Notes: a model not told the origin generated them from the sequence alone. A stretch of DNA of 44,584 bases from Pseudonocardia sp. (GCA_019244295.1 JAFASX010000007.1:1-44584), one strand, 5' to 3'. Shown: positions 1 to 8,234, counted from the first letter of the stretch. Numbers and translations are program-made.

Positions 1-378
1 GTGTCATCCACCACCAGCGTGATCGGCGCACCCAGCACCAATAGACGGGTCACGATCAGCTCCACGAGCACCAGGCCAACCTGACACAGGCACCAGCGGG
101 CGGTGGCGACAAACCGATACGCCCGGCAGTGATGCCCCACCCGCGCCAAATCCGCCCCCAACACCCATCCCGCACACCATGCGCCCCACCGGCTGGCTGG
201 CCACCAACCCGGCAACCAGCACGGTGAACGTCGCGAACGCGGGGGCAGTGACACACGGGGCCAGACACCGGCCAGCACTCGCGCAAGCGTGCCCGGTAAG
301 GCCACACCCGCAGCATCGGCGGAACACCCTTTTCGGCAACGCCACAGCTGTGATCAAAGCCGCTGATGCTCCCCTCAC
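1..378 (-). pseudogene. Transposase N-terminal fragment, frameshifted
   Basis: The minus strand encodes a stretch typical of the start of IS4/IS701-type DDE transposases: an APAFATF segment followed by LVAGLV and a CGM motif. Around 150-165 the reading frame breaks. The continuation (DLARVGHH, then YRFVATARW and a hydrophobic run ending in VVDD, the first catalytic Asp region) is in another frame. The gene runs off the left edge, so only about the first 120 codons are visible. With a frameshift in the conserved region it is most likely inactive. I saw no terminal inverted repeat on the right side. The family assignment rests on pattern memory and is moderate. Confidence 0.6.
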
Positions 379-604
379 ACCCCCACAGTGATCAACGCGA
401 CACGCCGCGGACCGCCAGCCCAGCCCACCGACCGGTCACCCCCAGCCCACCTGGACCTCCGCCAAAAATGCGAAAGTCGAGATCAATCGTGACCGTTCCT
501 TTAAGAAATTAATGTTGAGATTTGAAATCGATACCGTAGTCAGGTCCAAGTCCGTAGATTGTTGGCGGTAAATCTGTGCCGAAATCACGTGGGTTAGGTG
601 AGCA
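379..604. other. Spacer between transposase fragment and nitroreductase
   Basis: No gene is recognised here. The left half is C-rich and resembles the transposase flank. From about 470 the sequence turns AT-rich (for example around 490-530). That change marks the left edge of the less GC-rich island that follows. No clear terminator hairpin was found after the nitroreductase stop. Confidence 0.4.
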
Positions 605-1234
605 TTAAGCGACAGTGTGGAGTCTTCGATTAGCGGTTAGATGTCGCTCGATGCCGACCCTGGATGCTCGGACTGACGCGAGGCGCTCAGCTTGACGAAA
701 CTTTGATACTCTGCTGGCTACCGGTACCGGAGCCCGCTCGCGAGCCGTTCTATTTGTGTCCGACGTACCGATATAGAACCATCCGAGGATTAACTCACTG
801 TGATCCAGATCGAGCATGACACGGACGTCAGCTGATTCCGTATAGGGACCTGTTCGCCAGATTGATCCGTACCCTCGATCGTGGAGCAAGAGCATCAGAG
901 AGTTCGCCATCCCAGCAGTGGCGGCCAGCTGCTCCCAGCAGGGCACTTTGTGCTTTAATCTGGGACTGAAAATAAGGGTCGCGAGTAGCGGCGCTCGCAG
1001 TGGGATCGCCGCGGCCCGACTAGCCTTCGAACTTTCACATCCGGCCGCGAAAGACAGGCCGAGAGCGGCTCGACCGGTTCCTCGTATGAGGATCCAGCGC
1101 CAGGGATGTAGCCGCCCATGATCGGGAGCAAGCGCAGCCCATCGCAGTATGTCCAGGAACTCTTCATCGGATGGCGCGGGATCGACGAGATAGTGCTGAC
1201 TTGTCCGTGTCTTGATGGCATCCTCGAGTTTCAT
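605..1234 (-). CDS. Nitroreductase family protein, YdjA-like
   Basis: A 209-residue protein of the FMN-dependent nitroreductase family, which transfers hydride from NAD(P)H via FMN to nitro groups, quinones or other acceptors. The N-terminal Arg-rich FMN motif is reduced to RTSQHY. Next comes APDHGRLHPWRW (about residues 36-47), the signature that separates YdjA-like members from the classical group. LILGWFYIG near residue 150 fits the C-terminal FMN contact. The ATG at 1234 has an AAAGGA ribosome site 6 nt upstream. It is the last gene of a three-gene minus-strand set, 25 nt after the amino acid dehydrogenase, so co-transcription is likely. The substrate is unknown. An Arg-rich tail of about 40 residues beyond the core domain is unusual. 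Confidence 0.82.
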   Translation of the reverse strand: MKLEDAIKTRTSQHYLVDPAPSDEEFLDILRWAALAPDHGRLHPWRWILIRGTGRAALGLSFAAGCESSKASRAAAIPLRAPLLATLIFSPRLKHKVPCWEQLAATAGMANSLMLLLHDRGYGSIWRTGPYTESADVRVMLDLDHSELILGWFYIGTSDTNRTARERAPVPVASRVSKFRQAERLASVRASRVGIERHLTANRRLHTVA

Positions 1235-1259
1235 CGTGATCCTTTAAATTGAGGAATTT

Positions 1260-2231
1260 CTAGCGGATTGTTGAAGTAGCTGATCGACAAAGTCGTTGCT
1301 GAGCCATTTTGAGCGCGACATGGTGCGGAATTAATCCATTCTGGTGAGCACGCCAGAAAATTTCCTGGAGACGCGCTGGGATCATATACACCTGCGAACG
1401 AGACCGCTCATGAGAAGTTCCGTCTTCATGCAGCTCGTCCACAACCTGGATCAGGCCATCAGCATTGATCACAAAGTCGGGCGCGTATAAAATTCCTCGC
1501 TTCAGCAGCGCTTCCGCGGCTTCCGCGGAGACAAGCTGATTATTGGCGGCGCCCGCGACTATCTTACATCGTAATGAACTAGCCGTGCTAAAGTCTATTC
1601 GGCCACCTATTGAATTGGGGCTTATCACATCGAGGGCGGCATTATATAGGTCAGCGCCTTCCCAGCTGAGCATTCGAGCAAGTCGGCGTCCCACTTTCCC
1701 GGCCCCATCGATGCCGATGCTGCGGCCAGACAAGGATGTTGACCCGGTCGTATAGGCAAGGCACGTTCTGATCCCGAGGTATACGCCAAAAGCGGTTAGC
1801 ACAAAAGAATCACCGCATCCCCCGTCACTTCTAGGCATGCCGTGAATCCACTGCGACACCTCGCGCGCCGGTCTCAGATCTTCCGGTGTGACGTTCATAT
1901 CACACGCCGCTATATAGCTTCCCTTGAATTCATTGACGAACTCTCTGAATGAACGGAATAGATCCGGAGACTTCTCGGAGGCTAGTCCGACAATAACGGC
2001 TTTCCCGCCGCCAATAGGAAGACCAGCGCACGCCGCCTTGTAAGTCATCGTTTCAGACAGTCTCAGAGCATCGGCAAGTGCCTCTGCATCGCTCGCATAA
2101 GGAAATAATCTCGTTCCGCCAAGCGACGGCCCTAAGCGCGTGGAGTGGACCGCGATGATACATACGGATCCGTCCCGGAGTTGTGTTCTGGCGACGTGCT
2201 CGTGTGTCCCGCGGGCGCTAAGGAAATTCAT
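1260..2231 (-). CDS. Leu/Val/Phe-type amino acid dehydrogenase, shortened NAD domain
   Basis: A 323-residue member of the Glu/Leu/Phe/Val dehydrogenase family, which interconverts an L-amino acid and its 2-oxo acid with NAD and ammonia. The catalytic domain is intact: GGTRLFPY, then TYKAACAGLPIGGGKAV with the substrate and catalytic lysines, and the ACDMNVTPEDL segment. The Rossmann glycine motif is GAGKVG. Between the helix after it and the SPNSIGG segment about 25-30 residues normally present are missing, including the strand with the acidic residue that binds the NAD ribose. GAANNQL and the late FVINADG motif follow normally. The usual length is about 350-365. The ATG at 2231 has GGAG 8 nt upstream. 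It sits mid-operon between the metalloenzyme and nitroreductase genes. It may be a specialised or weakened enzyme; the family call is secure. Confidence 0.85.
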   Translation of the reverse strand: MNFLSARGTHEHVARTQLRDGSVCIIAVHSTRLGPSLGGTRLFPYASDAEALADALRLSETMTYKAACAGLPIGGGKAVIVGLASEKSPDLFRSFREFVNEFKGSYIAACDMNVTPEDLRPAREVSQWIHGMPRSDGGCGDSFVLTAFGVYLGIRTCLAYTTGSTSLSGRSIGIDGAGKVGRRLARMLSWEGADLYNAALDVISPNSIGGRIDFSTASSLRCKIVAGAANNQLVSAEAAEALLKRGILYAPDFVINADGLIQVVDELHEDGTSHERSRSQVYMIPARLQEIFWRAHQNGLIPHHVALKMAQQRLCRSATSTIR

Positions 2232-2317
2232 GGGTAACGCTCCGGTTTACATGAAGTTGCACGTGTCCTGATGAGGACGGGTACTTTTGTCTCATCCCCA
2301 TCAGGACATTCTCTGGA

Positions 2318-3124
2318 TCAAACAACCGACGGCTCCCGAATACCGGACGCGAGTAGCGCCGAGTCAATTACGTCCCAAAGCGCGGCGAGCGACTCCAGAA
2401 AGTCGCGCACCCCCAACTCGATCTGCTCCGAAGTGTCCTCATCCAAGACTGTCGCAACCGCCTCGATGACGTTCTGTTCATGTAGCTGCTCAGCGCCGCA
2501 CTCGCCCCAATGTTCGGCTAGATAGTGCATCTCAGGCTCGTTCATCGTCACTGTCGGATAATTTCCACTATCTACCAAGGCTCGTTTTTCACCGGGAATA
2601 AGTGATCGATTGAAGATAACTTCTAACGCAAGCGCAGTCCCGAGATTCCGGATAGTTATGTCGCGATCCGATCTGTACCGCCTGAGGAAAACTTTGATCG
2701 CAGCGCCGGCCTGTACAGTGTACCCATTTATCGTGTCGTAGCCCGGGAGTCCTCCGAGTAGCCGATCAGAAGACGCCTTGAGACCCGCCTCAACATCCTT
2801 CGTATCGAAGACATCTGAATAGACACGGCCCGCTCCGGAGCAGTTAATAATATGTCCCGCCATGGCCGCGAGCTCGGGGCCATGGCCTGACTCGCTCTCA
2901 ACGATCTCTTCCAACAAGCTGGCCTGCTCATCCCATCCCCATTTCCGAAGAGCTTTAATAAATACTCCGCCAGGCCTGGTGGACACACAGAATTTCTGAA
3001 TCTGATGGAACATCGCCCCGCTTACTTCAGGCTCTGGAGCGCCGTGGCTCCAATGCTGATAGAGCGGATGGCTAAATACTCGGTGAGCCTTTACTTCTTT
3101 GACCAGGGAGTCGATGGTGCGCAT
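2318..3124 (-). CDS. Haem-oxygenase-like (TenA/PqqC/CADD-type) putative metalloenzyme
   Basis: A 268-residue, mostly helical protein resembling the iron-containing redox enzyme family of haem-oxygenase-like diiron oxidases and oxygenases (CADD, UndA, BesC, SznF central-domain type). These use O2 on small amino-acid or fatty-acid-derived substrates. Candidate metal ligands are E76/E78 and H81 in an ESESGH segment, E168 in ALALEVIFN, and H200/H205/E212/H215 in a late helix (MHYLAEHW to QLHEQ). The family's usual late H-x3-D-x2-H reads H-x3-C-x2-E here, so the ligand set may be altered. An AAAGG ribosome site precedes the ATG. It is first in the minus-strand operon, 86 bp before the dehydrogenase. 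Such genes often mark small natural-product clusters. The reaction cannot be named from sequence. Confidence 0.65.
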   Translation of the reverse strand: MRTIDSLVKEVKAHRVFSHPLYQHWSHGAPEPEVSGAMFHQIQKFCVSTRPGGVFIKALRKWGWDEQASLLEEIVESESGHGPELAAMAGHIINCSGAGRVYSDVFDTKDVEAGLKASSDRLLGGLPGYDTINGYTVQAGAAIKVFLRRYRSDRDITIRNLGTALALEVIFNRSLIPGEKRALVDSGNYPTVTMNEPEMHYLAEHWGECGAEQLHEQNVIEAVATVLDEDTSEQIELGVRDFLESLAALWDVIDSALLASGIREPSVV

Positions 3125-3768
3125 TTCAAACCTTTCTGTGATTTAGATCCGGGAGGGTTGCCGCCTTACTGACTAAGCGCGCTCCCTCGTTTCTCTCGGA
3201 GAAGGAGGTTTTTCCGCGTGAGCTGTACGTGAGCTGTACGAGTCCGAGAGTAGTGGGCGGAGCCTGACGTGCGCCAGGTTACTTAGGACCCGCGCTCCGG
3301 GTAATCATCTGGGTTCTCCGACGGGTCCGAATGACCCAAAAGTTTAGTGCGCTCGGAAGAACTCGGCGCTCTTTCCAGGAACGCGAAGGCCCTCAACGTT
3401 ACAACGTCCGAGCTATTCAGTTCATTCGAATGACCCAATACCGCCACGTATTGTGATTATGTGAACACTCTACGCAGATTTATTCTCAAACAAGGTGTGG
3501 ATCATTCGACCAACCCGAGGAGTCTTTCGGCCGCCCGGCGGAGGAGATCAAAGTGACTGTCTGTGACTTAATCTTACAATGTTAGGTAAACCTATTAACT
3601 CAGATTGATTAAGACCTCCCTCGAACGGCCTAGCGATGTTACATAACGTGACTATGTTGCGAACAATTTGTTCACCTAGATAGAGTATTGGCTTGAAGTG
3701 CTGTACGTGGTCGACTCATGTATCGGCACCTCAACAATCAGGTGAGACCCTAATCCCTGGAGGGGGGC
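3125..3768. promoter_or_regulatory. Divergent promoter region rich in palindromes
   Basis: This 644-bp AT-rich spacer lies between the metalloenzyme operon (minus) and the LuxR-type gene (plus). It contains an 11-bp tandem repeat CGTGAGCTGTA at 3217-3238; GGGTC-CGAAT-GACCC at 3323-3337; a perfect 12-bp palindrome TCATTCGAATGA at 3422-3433; and the shared word CGAATGACCCAA at 3328-3339 and 3427-3438. It also has TAGGT-AA-ACCTA at 3583-3594 and GAACAA-T-TTGTTC at 3661-3673, 95 bp before the luxR start. The repeated CGAATGACCC word suggests a regulator's binding site; the neighbouring LuxR-type protein is the obvious candidate (inference). No ORF here looks real. Confidence 0.55.
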
Positions 3769-4425
3769 GTGTCAGAGATTCGATTGTTAATCGCCGACGA
3801 TCATTACGTGACCCGCTCAGGGTTAGTCGCTATGGCCAACAAGTCACCTATTCTATGCGTCGCCGGCGTGGAAAGCGAAGCAAGGAGCACGCTCAGCGCA
3901 GCGGCCGATTTATCGCCGGACGTTGTACTGATAAATCTTCGGCGCCTCGGAGGATCAGACCTCAAGCGATTGATCGGTGAGATCGACTGTCCGAACGTGA
4001 TCGTGCTTCGCTCAGAGGGTTCCCAGCTGAAGCTGAAAGAGATCCTGCAAGCACAGGTTTCGGGCTATGCCGACTTAGATGCGGTCCAGGGTGACCTCGC
4101 CAGCATCATCGCCATCGTGAGCAGAGGGTGCTCAGTCTGCATCTTTACCGAGAGTAAATTACGATGTTTCAGTGGCACCGGAGATGATGCCAGCGGAGAG
4201 CCTGGTGACGAATGGCTCAGATCGCTAACGGATCGGGAAGTCGAAGTTCTGAAATTGATAGCCAATGGGATGACGAATAGAGAGATCAGTGCGAGGCTGC
4301 ACGTATCGGAGACGACGGTGAAAAAGCACGCGTCTCGGATCATGCGTAAGCTGGGAGTTACCGGTCGAGTCGAGGCGGCACTACAGTTCGCCCGCCTTGA
4401 GCATGCGGTTAATTCCGGCGGTTAG
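3769..4425 (+). CDS. Atypical NarL/LuxR-type response regulator (pseudo-receiver)
   Basis: A 218-residue protein with an N-terminal receiver-like domain (about 1-120) and a C-terminal LuxR helix-turn-helix (about 150-212: LTDREVEVLKLIANG, then TNREISARLHVSETTVKKH). The acidic pair is kept (ADDHY). The phosphoacceptor position reads VVLINLRR, with Asn where VVLLDLRM is expected, and the conserved Lys before the last strand is also gone (GYADLD). Control by Asp phosphorylation is therefore unlikely; ligand binding or constitutive activity is more plausible. The GTG start is preceded by GGAGGGGGGC. It is transcribed divergently from the metalloenzyme operon and is probably its cluster-situated regulator. 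No partner kinase is adjacent. Confidence 0.85.
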   Translation: MSEIRLLIADDHYVTRSGLVAMANKSPILCVAGVESEARSTLSAAADLSPDVVLINLRRLGGSDLKRLIGEIDCPNVIVLRSEGSQLKLKEILQAQVSGYADLDAVQGDLASIIAIVSRGCSVCIFTESKLRCFSGTGDDASGEPGDEWLRSLTDREVEVLKLIANGMTNREISARLHVSETTVKKHASRIMRKLGVTGRVEAALQFARLEHAVNSGG

Positions 4426-4573
4426 GTCTTCGAGTGCCCCGCTCGATGAAATAGCTGGCGGGTTGCTGATCACTGGGCTGAGGCCATGCCGGCCCGCATA
4501 CCGCGCCGAAATCGGTCGCGCGCATCGGCAATGCCTACGCATCAACAAACCGGCGAAACAGCGGGTCGAAGGG

Positions 4574-6085
4574 CTATCGCGTGATACCCCGGCGCACCGG
4601 CTGATCGTCGATCCGGTGCATCGGCCATGACCCGTCAACCCGCGGATGCGGCGTCGGCTCCTCCGGTGGGCCGACACTACGCGGCGCGGCGAGGGGCTCA
4701 GCGCGTGACCGGCGATGGCGCGTAGAACTCGCGGTTGCGCTCGTGGCGCTCACCGCCATGACGTCAGTAGGCGGGCCCTCTTCTGAGGATGGGTCGGCCG
4801 TAGGAGCCGGATCTTTCCGAGCGGGCGCGACCACCGGAGCTTCGCCAGCGAGCAGGCCGAGCATGATCCAGAAAGCCAGCGACACCCGCAGGGCGTTGAC
4901 CGGGTCATCGGTGAAACAGATCACGGCGAACCCGGCTAACCCGGCCCCGATGGCGGCCGCCGGGAGCGATCCTCCCCGACTGGCTCGCACCGCGATAATG
5001 GCGGCGACGACGGTAACCGCGAGCATGGCAACCAACCCAGGATAGCCGGCCTCGACCGCCCAGTTCAGCCATAGATTGTGGGCATGTTGAATCCCTTGGT
5101 TACCCGGGATCCGCGCCGATATCAACGGTCCCGCTCGACCCAGTCCCACCCCGAGCGGGTGGGCCAGCAGCAACCGGAGCGCGGCGGTCCAGACCTGCCC
5201 GCGCACACCGACTGAGCCACCGGCGGCGACCACCAAGGCGACGATCACGGCACACAGCGCGGCAACGCTCACGACCAATCGTCGGCTGCCCCGTCTGCGC
5301 AGCAGGATGAATACGACCGCACCGGCGAGCGCTCCGAGCACCCCACTCCGCGACCAGGTCAGAATCGTGGCCAGGTAGCCAAGAACGATGATGGCGGTAC
5401 CGAGCAGTCGGGTGGATCGTTCAGGGAGCACAGCCACGCCGAAAGCCGCCAGCGGAAGCATGAGCACGAGGAACGCGGCCAGCAGATTCGGATTCCCAAA
5501 CGTGCCGATGATTCGCACCGCCGCGCCTGATCCGCAGGTGTCGGCGAGGGCATTCGCCGCGCCCCGGCAGAAACCTGTTGGGATATCGTTGGCCGCTTGC
5601 TGTATCCCGACCCCGCCGGCCACCGCAACCCCGATCAGCGAGAGCTGACCGAGCGCGGCACGTGAGCTGGAGAGTAAGCGGCGAACTCCGAAGGCAAGCA
5701 CGAACGCGGCAAACGAGGTGAGGACCCCTCGCCAAGCTGACCAATCCTGCCGGGATACCACCGTGGCCAGTGCCGCGGCGAACAGCAGCGACGCCACAGC
5801 CGGTGCCAGCGAGGTGCGCCACAGCGCGGGCGCGGCCCCGCTGAGCAGCAACGCGACCAGCCCGACACCCAGCACTACCCGTGCCGGGGTAAGCACCCAG
5901 ATCAGCGGGTCCTCCGGCAGGATACCCACCGTTGCGTAGAGCAGCACGATACTCAGGCTCACCAGCGCCGTGCCGGTGGCGACGGCGGCACGGCGCTCGC
6001 GGTGTCGAATCGGATCCGCGCCGACGACGGGGAAGACTACCGTAGTCGGCTCCAAGAAATTCACCACCGCATACTTGTTCCGCAA
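4574..6085 (-). CDS. O-antigen ligase / polymerase-like membrane protein (Wzy_C type)
   Basis: A polytopic membrane protein of about 500 residues, with some 10-12 hydrophobic segments between residues 35 and 420. The conserved Wzy_C region carries FGNPNLLAAFL, TWSRSG and, after a periplasm-side loop, HAHNLWLNWAVEAGYPG. The His and Arg in these loops are typical of WaaL/O-antigen ligases and of Gram-positive polysaccharide polymerases. In an actinobacterium it would polymerise or transfer a lipid-linked glycan at the membrane. The last 100 residues are Pro/Ser/Arg-rich, disordered and cytosolic. The start is uncertain: TTG at 6085 or one of two GTG codons just inside (6067, 6064). It faces the flavoprotein gene divergently. 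No glycosyltransferase neighbours are present. Confidence 0.78.
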   Translation of the reverse strand: MRNKYAVVNFLEPTTVVFPVVGADPIRHRERRAAVATGTALVSLSIVLLYATVGILPEDPLIWVLTPARVVLGVGLVALLLSGAAPALWRTSLAPAVASLLFAAALATVVSRQDWSAWRGVLTSFAAFVLAFGVRRLLSSSRAALGQLSLIGVAVAGGVGIQQAANDIPTGFCRGAANALADTCGSGAAVRIIGTFGNPNLLAAFLVLMLPLAAFGVAVLPERSTRLLGTAIIVLGYLATILTWSRSGVLGALAGAVVFILLRRRGSRRLVVSVAALCAVIVALVVAAGGSVGVRGQVWTAALRLLLAHPLGVGLGRAGPLISARIPGNQGIQHAHNLWLNWAVEAGYPGLVAMLAVTVVAAIIAVRASRGGSLPAAAIGAGLAGFAVICFTDDPVNALRVSLAFWIMLGLLAGEAPVVAPARKDPAPTADPSSEEGPPTDVMAVSATSATASSTRHRRSRAEPLAAPRSVGPPEEPTPHPRVDGSWPMHRIDDQPVRRGITR

Positions 6086-6160
6086 CTAGACGAACAGATG
6101 ACCCCCGGGAATTCATCCGTAACGGTTTGGCTACCCGGGGTGTCGGTGGTATGGTACGAC

Positions 6161-7885
6161 ATGATCAACAGCCGACGCACGAGGGCAACGCCGTGGTCTA
6201 TGCGAGCGCATGCCCTCGTCACCCCGAACCGCTCGCTTCCCCATATGGTACCGCCGGGCGCAAACGCCATCGTTGTCGGCGGCGGGGTCGCGGGGGTAGC
6301 CGCGGCGGTAGTGCTGGCTGAACGTGGGGCACGGGTCATTCTGCTAGAAGCCGCCGAATACTTCGGCGGCCGCCTCGGGGCGTGGCCGTACCGGCTGCCC
6401 GACGGTACCGAGCAAGTCGTCGAGCACGGCTTCCACGCGTTTTTCCGGCAGTACTATACCTGGCGAGCCATCCTCCGTCGGGCCGATCCCGACCTGAGCT
6501 TCCTCGTTCCGGTCGCCGGCTATCCGGTGATCGCCAGGCGGTGGCCGGATGAGGACCTCACTGGGCTGCCCAGCACCCCGCCGCTGAGCCTGCTCGCGTT
6601 GTTCGCCCGCTCGGCCAGCCTCAGCCTGCGCGATGTCACCGGAGCCGATCGGATGCTCGCTATGGAGCTGCTCGGCTATCACGCCGAGCGAACCACCCGC
6701 GCTCTGGACCATATCCCGGCCGAGCGGTTCCTCGACCAGCTGCGGATCACCGAGCGGGCCAGGGTGATGTTGTTCGAAGCGTTCGCGCGGTCGTTCTTCT
6801 GTGCCCCGGGTGGGCTGTCGGCCGCCGAACTGGTGGCCATGTTCCACTTCTACTTCCTCGGTAACCCGGAAGGCCTGGGGTTCGACGCGCCCGACACCGA
6901 CTACCGCAGCTGCATATGGCAGCCGATGGTTCGGCACCTGCACCGGCACGGCGCGGTGGTCCGCGCCGCCAGCACGGCGTTGAGCATCGAGCCGGCGGTC
7001 GATCACCAGTGGCGCGTACAGCTGGCCGACGACGTGCTGACCGCCCGTCACCTGGTGCTCGCGCTCGACCCCCGAGGCCTGAAACAGCTGGTCGAGAACT
7101 CGCCGAGGCTGCGCCGGATAGCGCCCCGGCTCGCCGGTCAGGTGGCCGCGTTGAGCGTGGCGCCACCGTTCGCGGTGAGCCGGCTGTGGCTGGATCGGGA
7201 CGTGGCGCCCGAGCGCGCGACGTTCTCCGCGGTGACCGGCGAACCAGCGTTGGGCTCGGTGACCTGCTATCACCGGCTGGAGAACCCGTCCCGGCGGTGG
7301 GCGGCGGCATCCGGCGGCGCGGTATTGGAGTTGCACTCCTACGCATGCGCCGAACCAGACGCCATGCGGGCCACTTCCCGAATGCGCGAGGAGCTTGCCG
7401 CGCTGTGGCCGGAGACCCGGACCGCCTCGGTGCTTCATCAACTGTGCCGCTACGAAGCCACCGCACCGGCGTTCCCCCCGGGCCACGCTGGACGGCGACC
7501 AGAGATGCGCACCGATGCGCGCGGTATCCGGATTGCCGGTGACTTCGTCTATCTGCCGTTCTGCGCGGGACTGATGGAGCGCTCGGCGATGTCCGGGGTG
7601 TTGGCGGCCAATGACGTACTCGCCGAGGAGGGCGCCGCCGCCGAGCCGGTGTTCGGTGTTCCGCAAAGAGGCCTGCTGGCTGGCTGGACCGCGCTCACCA
7701 GACCCATGATGGTGGGCGCGATCAGTGAGTCTCGTCAGCCGCCGATTCGCAATGGGACCGAGATATATGGTAACGATCACAGATGGCGTCCGCGATCTCT
7801 TGCCGCATCCGCTGATTCGGATCCTGGTGGTCCTGCCGCAGTTCCTGGTGGAGCCTCGGCGGATCCCCATCAGACGGATGGGTGA
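6161..7885 (+). CDS. FAD-dependent oxidoreductase, CrtU/phytoene-desaturase-like
   Basis: A flavoprotein with an N-terminal dinucleotide-binding fold (IVVGGGVAGVAAA, then an acidic residue in LLEAAEYFGGR) and a GFHAFFRQYY motif. This motif is typical of the carotenoid desaturase / isorenieratene synthase (CrtU) branch of amine-oxidase-like enzymes. The C-terminal FAD contact IRIAGDFVYLPF is present. The start at 6161 (MINSR) keeps an N-terminal extension common in homologues; ATG 6200 or 6245 are alternatives, and none has a strong ribosome site. No crtE/B/I genes are nearby, so a carotenoid role is unproven. After about residue 515 the protein has a poorly conserved tail of some 60 residues that overlaps the opposite-strand gene ending at 7722. 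Confidence 0.78.
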   Translation: MINSRRTRATPWSMRAHALVTPNRSLPHMVPPGANAIVVGGGVAGVAAAVVLAERGARVILLEAAEYFGGRLGAWPYRLPDGTEQVVEHGFHAFFRQYYTWRAILRRADPDLSFLVPVAGYPVIARRWPDEDLTGLPSTPPLSLLALFARSASLSLRDVTGADRMLAMELLGYHAERTTRALDHIPAERFLDQLRITERARVMLFEAFARSFFCAPGGLSAAELVAMFHFYFLGNPEGLGFDAPDTDYRSCIWQPMVRHLHRHGAVVRAASTALSIEPAVDHQWRVQLADDVLTARHLVLALDPRGLKQLVENSPRLRRIAPRLAGQVAALSVAPPFAVSRLWLDRDVAPERATFSAVTGEPALGSVTCYHRLENPSRRWAAASGGAVLELHSYACAEPDAMRATSRMREELAALWPETRTASVLHQLCRYEATAPAFPPGHAGRRPEMRTDARGIRIAGDFVYLPFCAGLMERSAMSGVLAANDVLAEEGAAAEPVFGVPQRGLLAGWTALTRPMMVGAISESRQPPIRNGTEIYGNDHRWRPRSLAASADSDPGGPAAVPGGASADPHQTDG

Positions 7886-8180
7886 CGTTTTGCAGGCTTC
7901 GTTTCGGCGGCATCGCAGAGTGTTGAGGTTTGCTTTCCCTGGCTTCCGACGGTCTCACTGGCCGAGGGTTTGAAGCCGGCACCGGGGCCGCGGATTCCGG
8001 CGCAGTGAGCTTCGGACGAGGCGGCTCGGGGTTCGGGAGAGTGGGAGCCGGCACCAGCGTCGGTGGCGATGGCACAGGTGCCGGCAGATCTGAAGGAAGT
8101 CGTAGGGCAGTGATGACGCTGAGGCTCAAGACCACCAGCACCGCACCACCAACCAGCAAGACAGGACGTTCATGGTCCAT
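7722..8180 (-). CDS. Hypothetical Pro-rich membrane-anchored protein
   Basis: Not a recognised family. The 152-residue protein starts with a short polar segment and one hydrophobic helix (about residues 7-26, LLVGGAVLVVLSLSVITAL). A Pro-rich linker follows (about 30-85), then a charged helical C-terminus with two Cys (DAICDRYHISRSHC). This layout suggests a single-pass protein with an extracytoplasmic tail; the two cysteines could form a disulphide. The last 164 bp overlap the 3' end of the opposite-strand flavoprotein. The ATG at 8180 has no clear ribosome site but has an AT-rich TAACTATAT stretch immediately upstream. It lies 54 bp after the SGNH hydrolase and could share its transcript. 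Confidence 0.55.
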   Translation of the reverse strand: MDHERPVLLVGGAVLVVLSLSVITALRLPSDLPAPVPSPPTLVPAPTLPNPEPPRPKLTAPESAAPVPASNPRPVRPSEARESKPQHSAMPPKRSLQNVTHPSDGDPPRLHQELRQDHQDPNQRMRQEIADAICDRYHISRSHCESAADETH

Positions 8181-8234
8181 ATAGTTAGCTAACGAGCCCG
8201 CCCGCCGCGAGATACGGCCTGGGGTGGGAGAACT

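Noticed and set aside
3583..3594. TAGGT-AA-ACCTA as a true IdeR/DtxR iron box
   Set aside because: Only about half of the 19-bp consensus positions match, so it is kept as a palindrome and not called as an iron box.
4397..4630. Plus-strand ORF after the LuxR gene (and an opposite ORF 4381-4677)
   Set aside because: Both are Arg/Pro-rich with no family pattern and overlap the LuxR end or the membrane-protein tail; they are typical GC-rich shadow frames.
6344..7870. 508-codon minus-strand ORF antisense to the flavoprotein
   Set aside because: Composition (Arg, Gly, His, Gln-rich, no hydrophobic core) is that of a reverse-frame shadow of a high-GC gene; the plus-strand flavoprotein has clear motifs.
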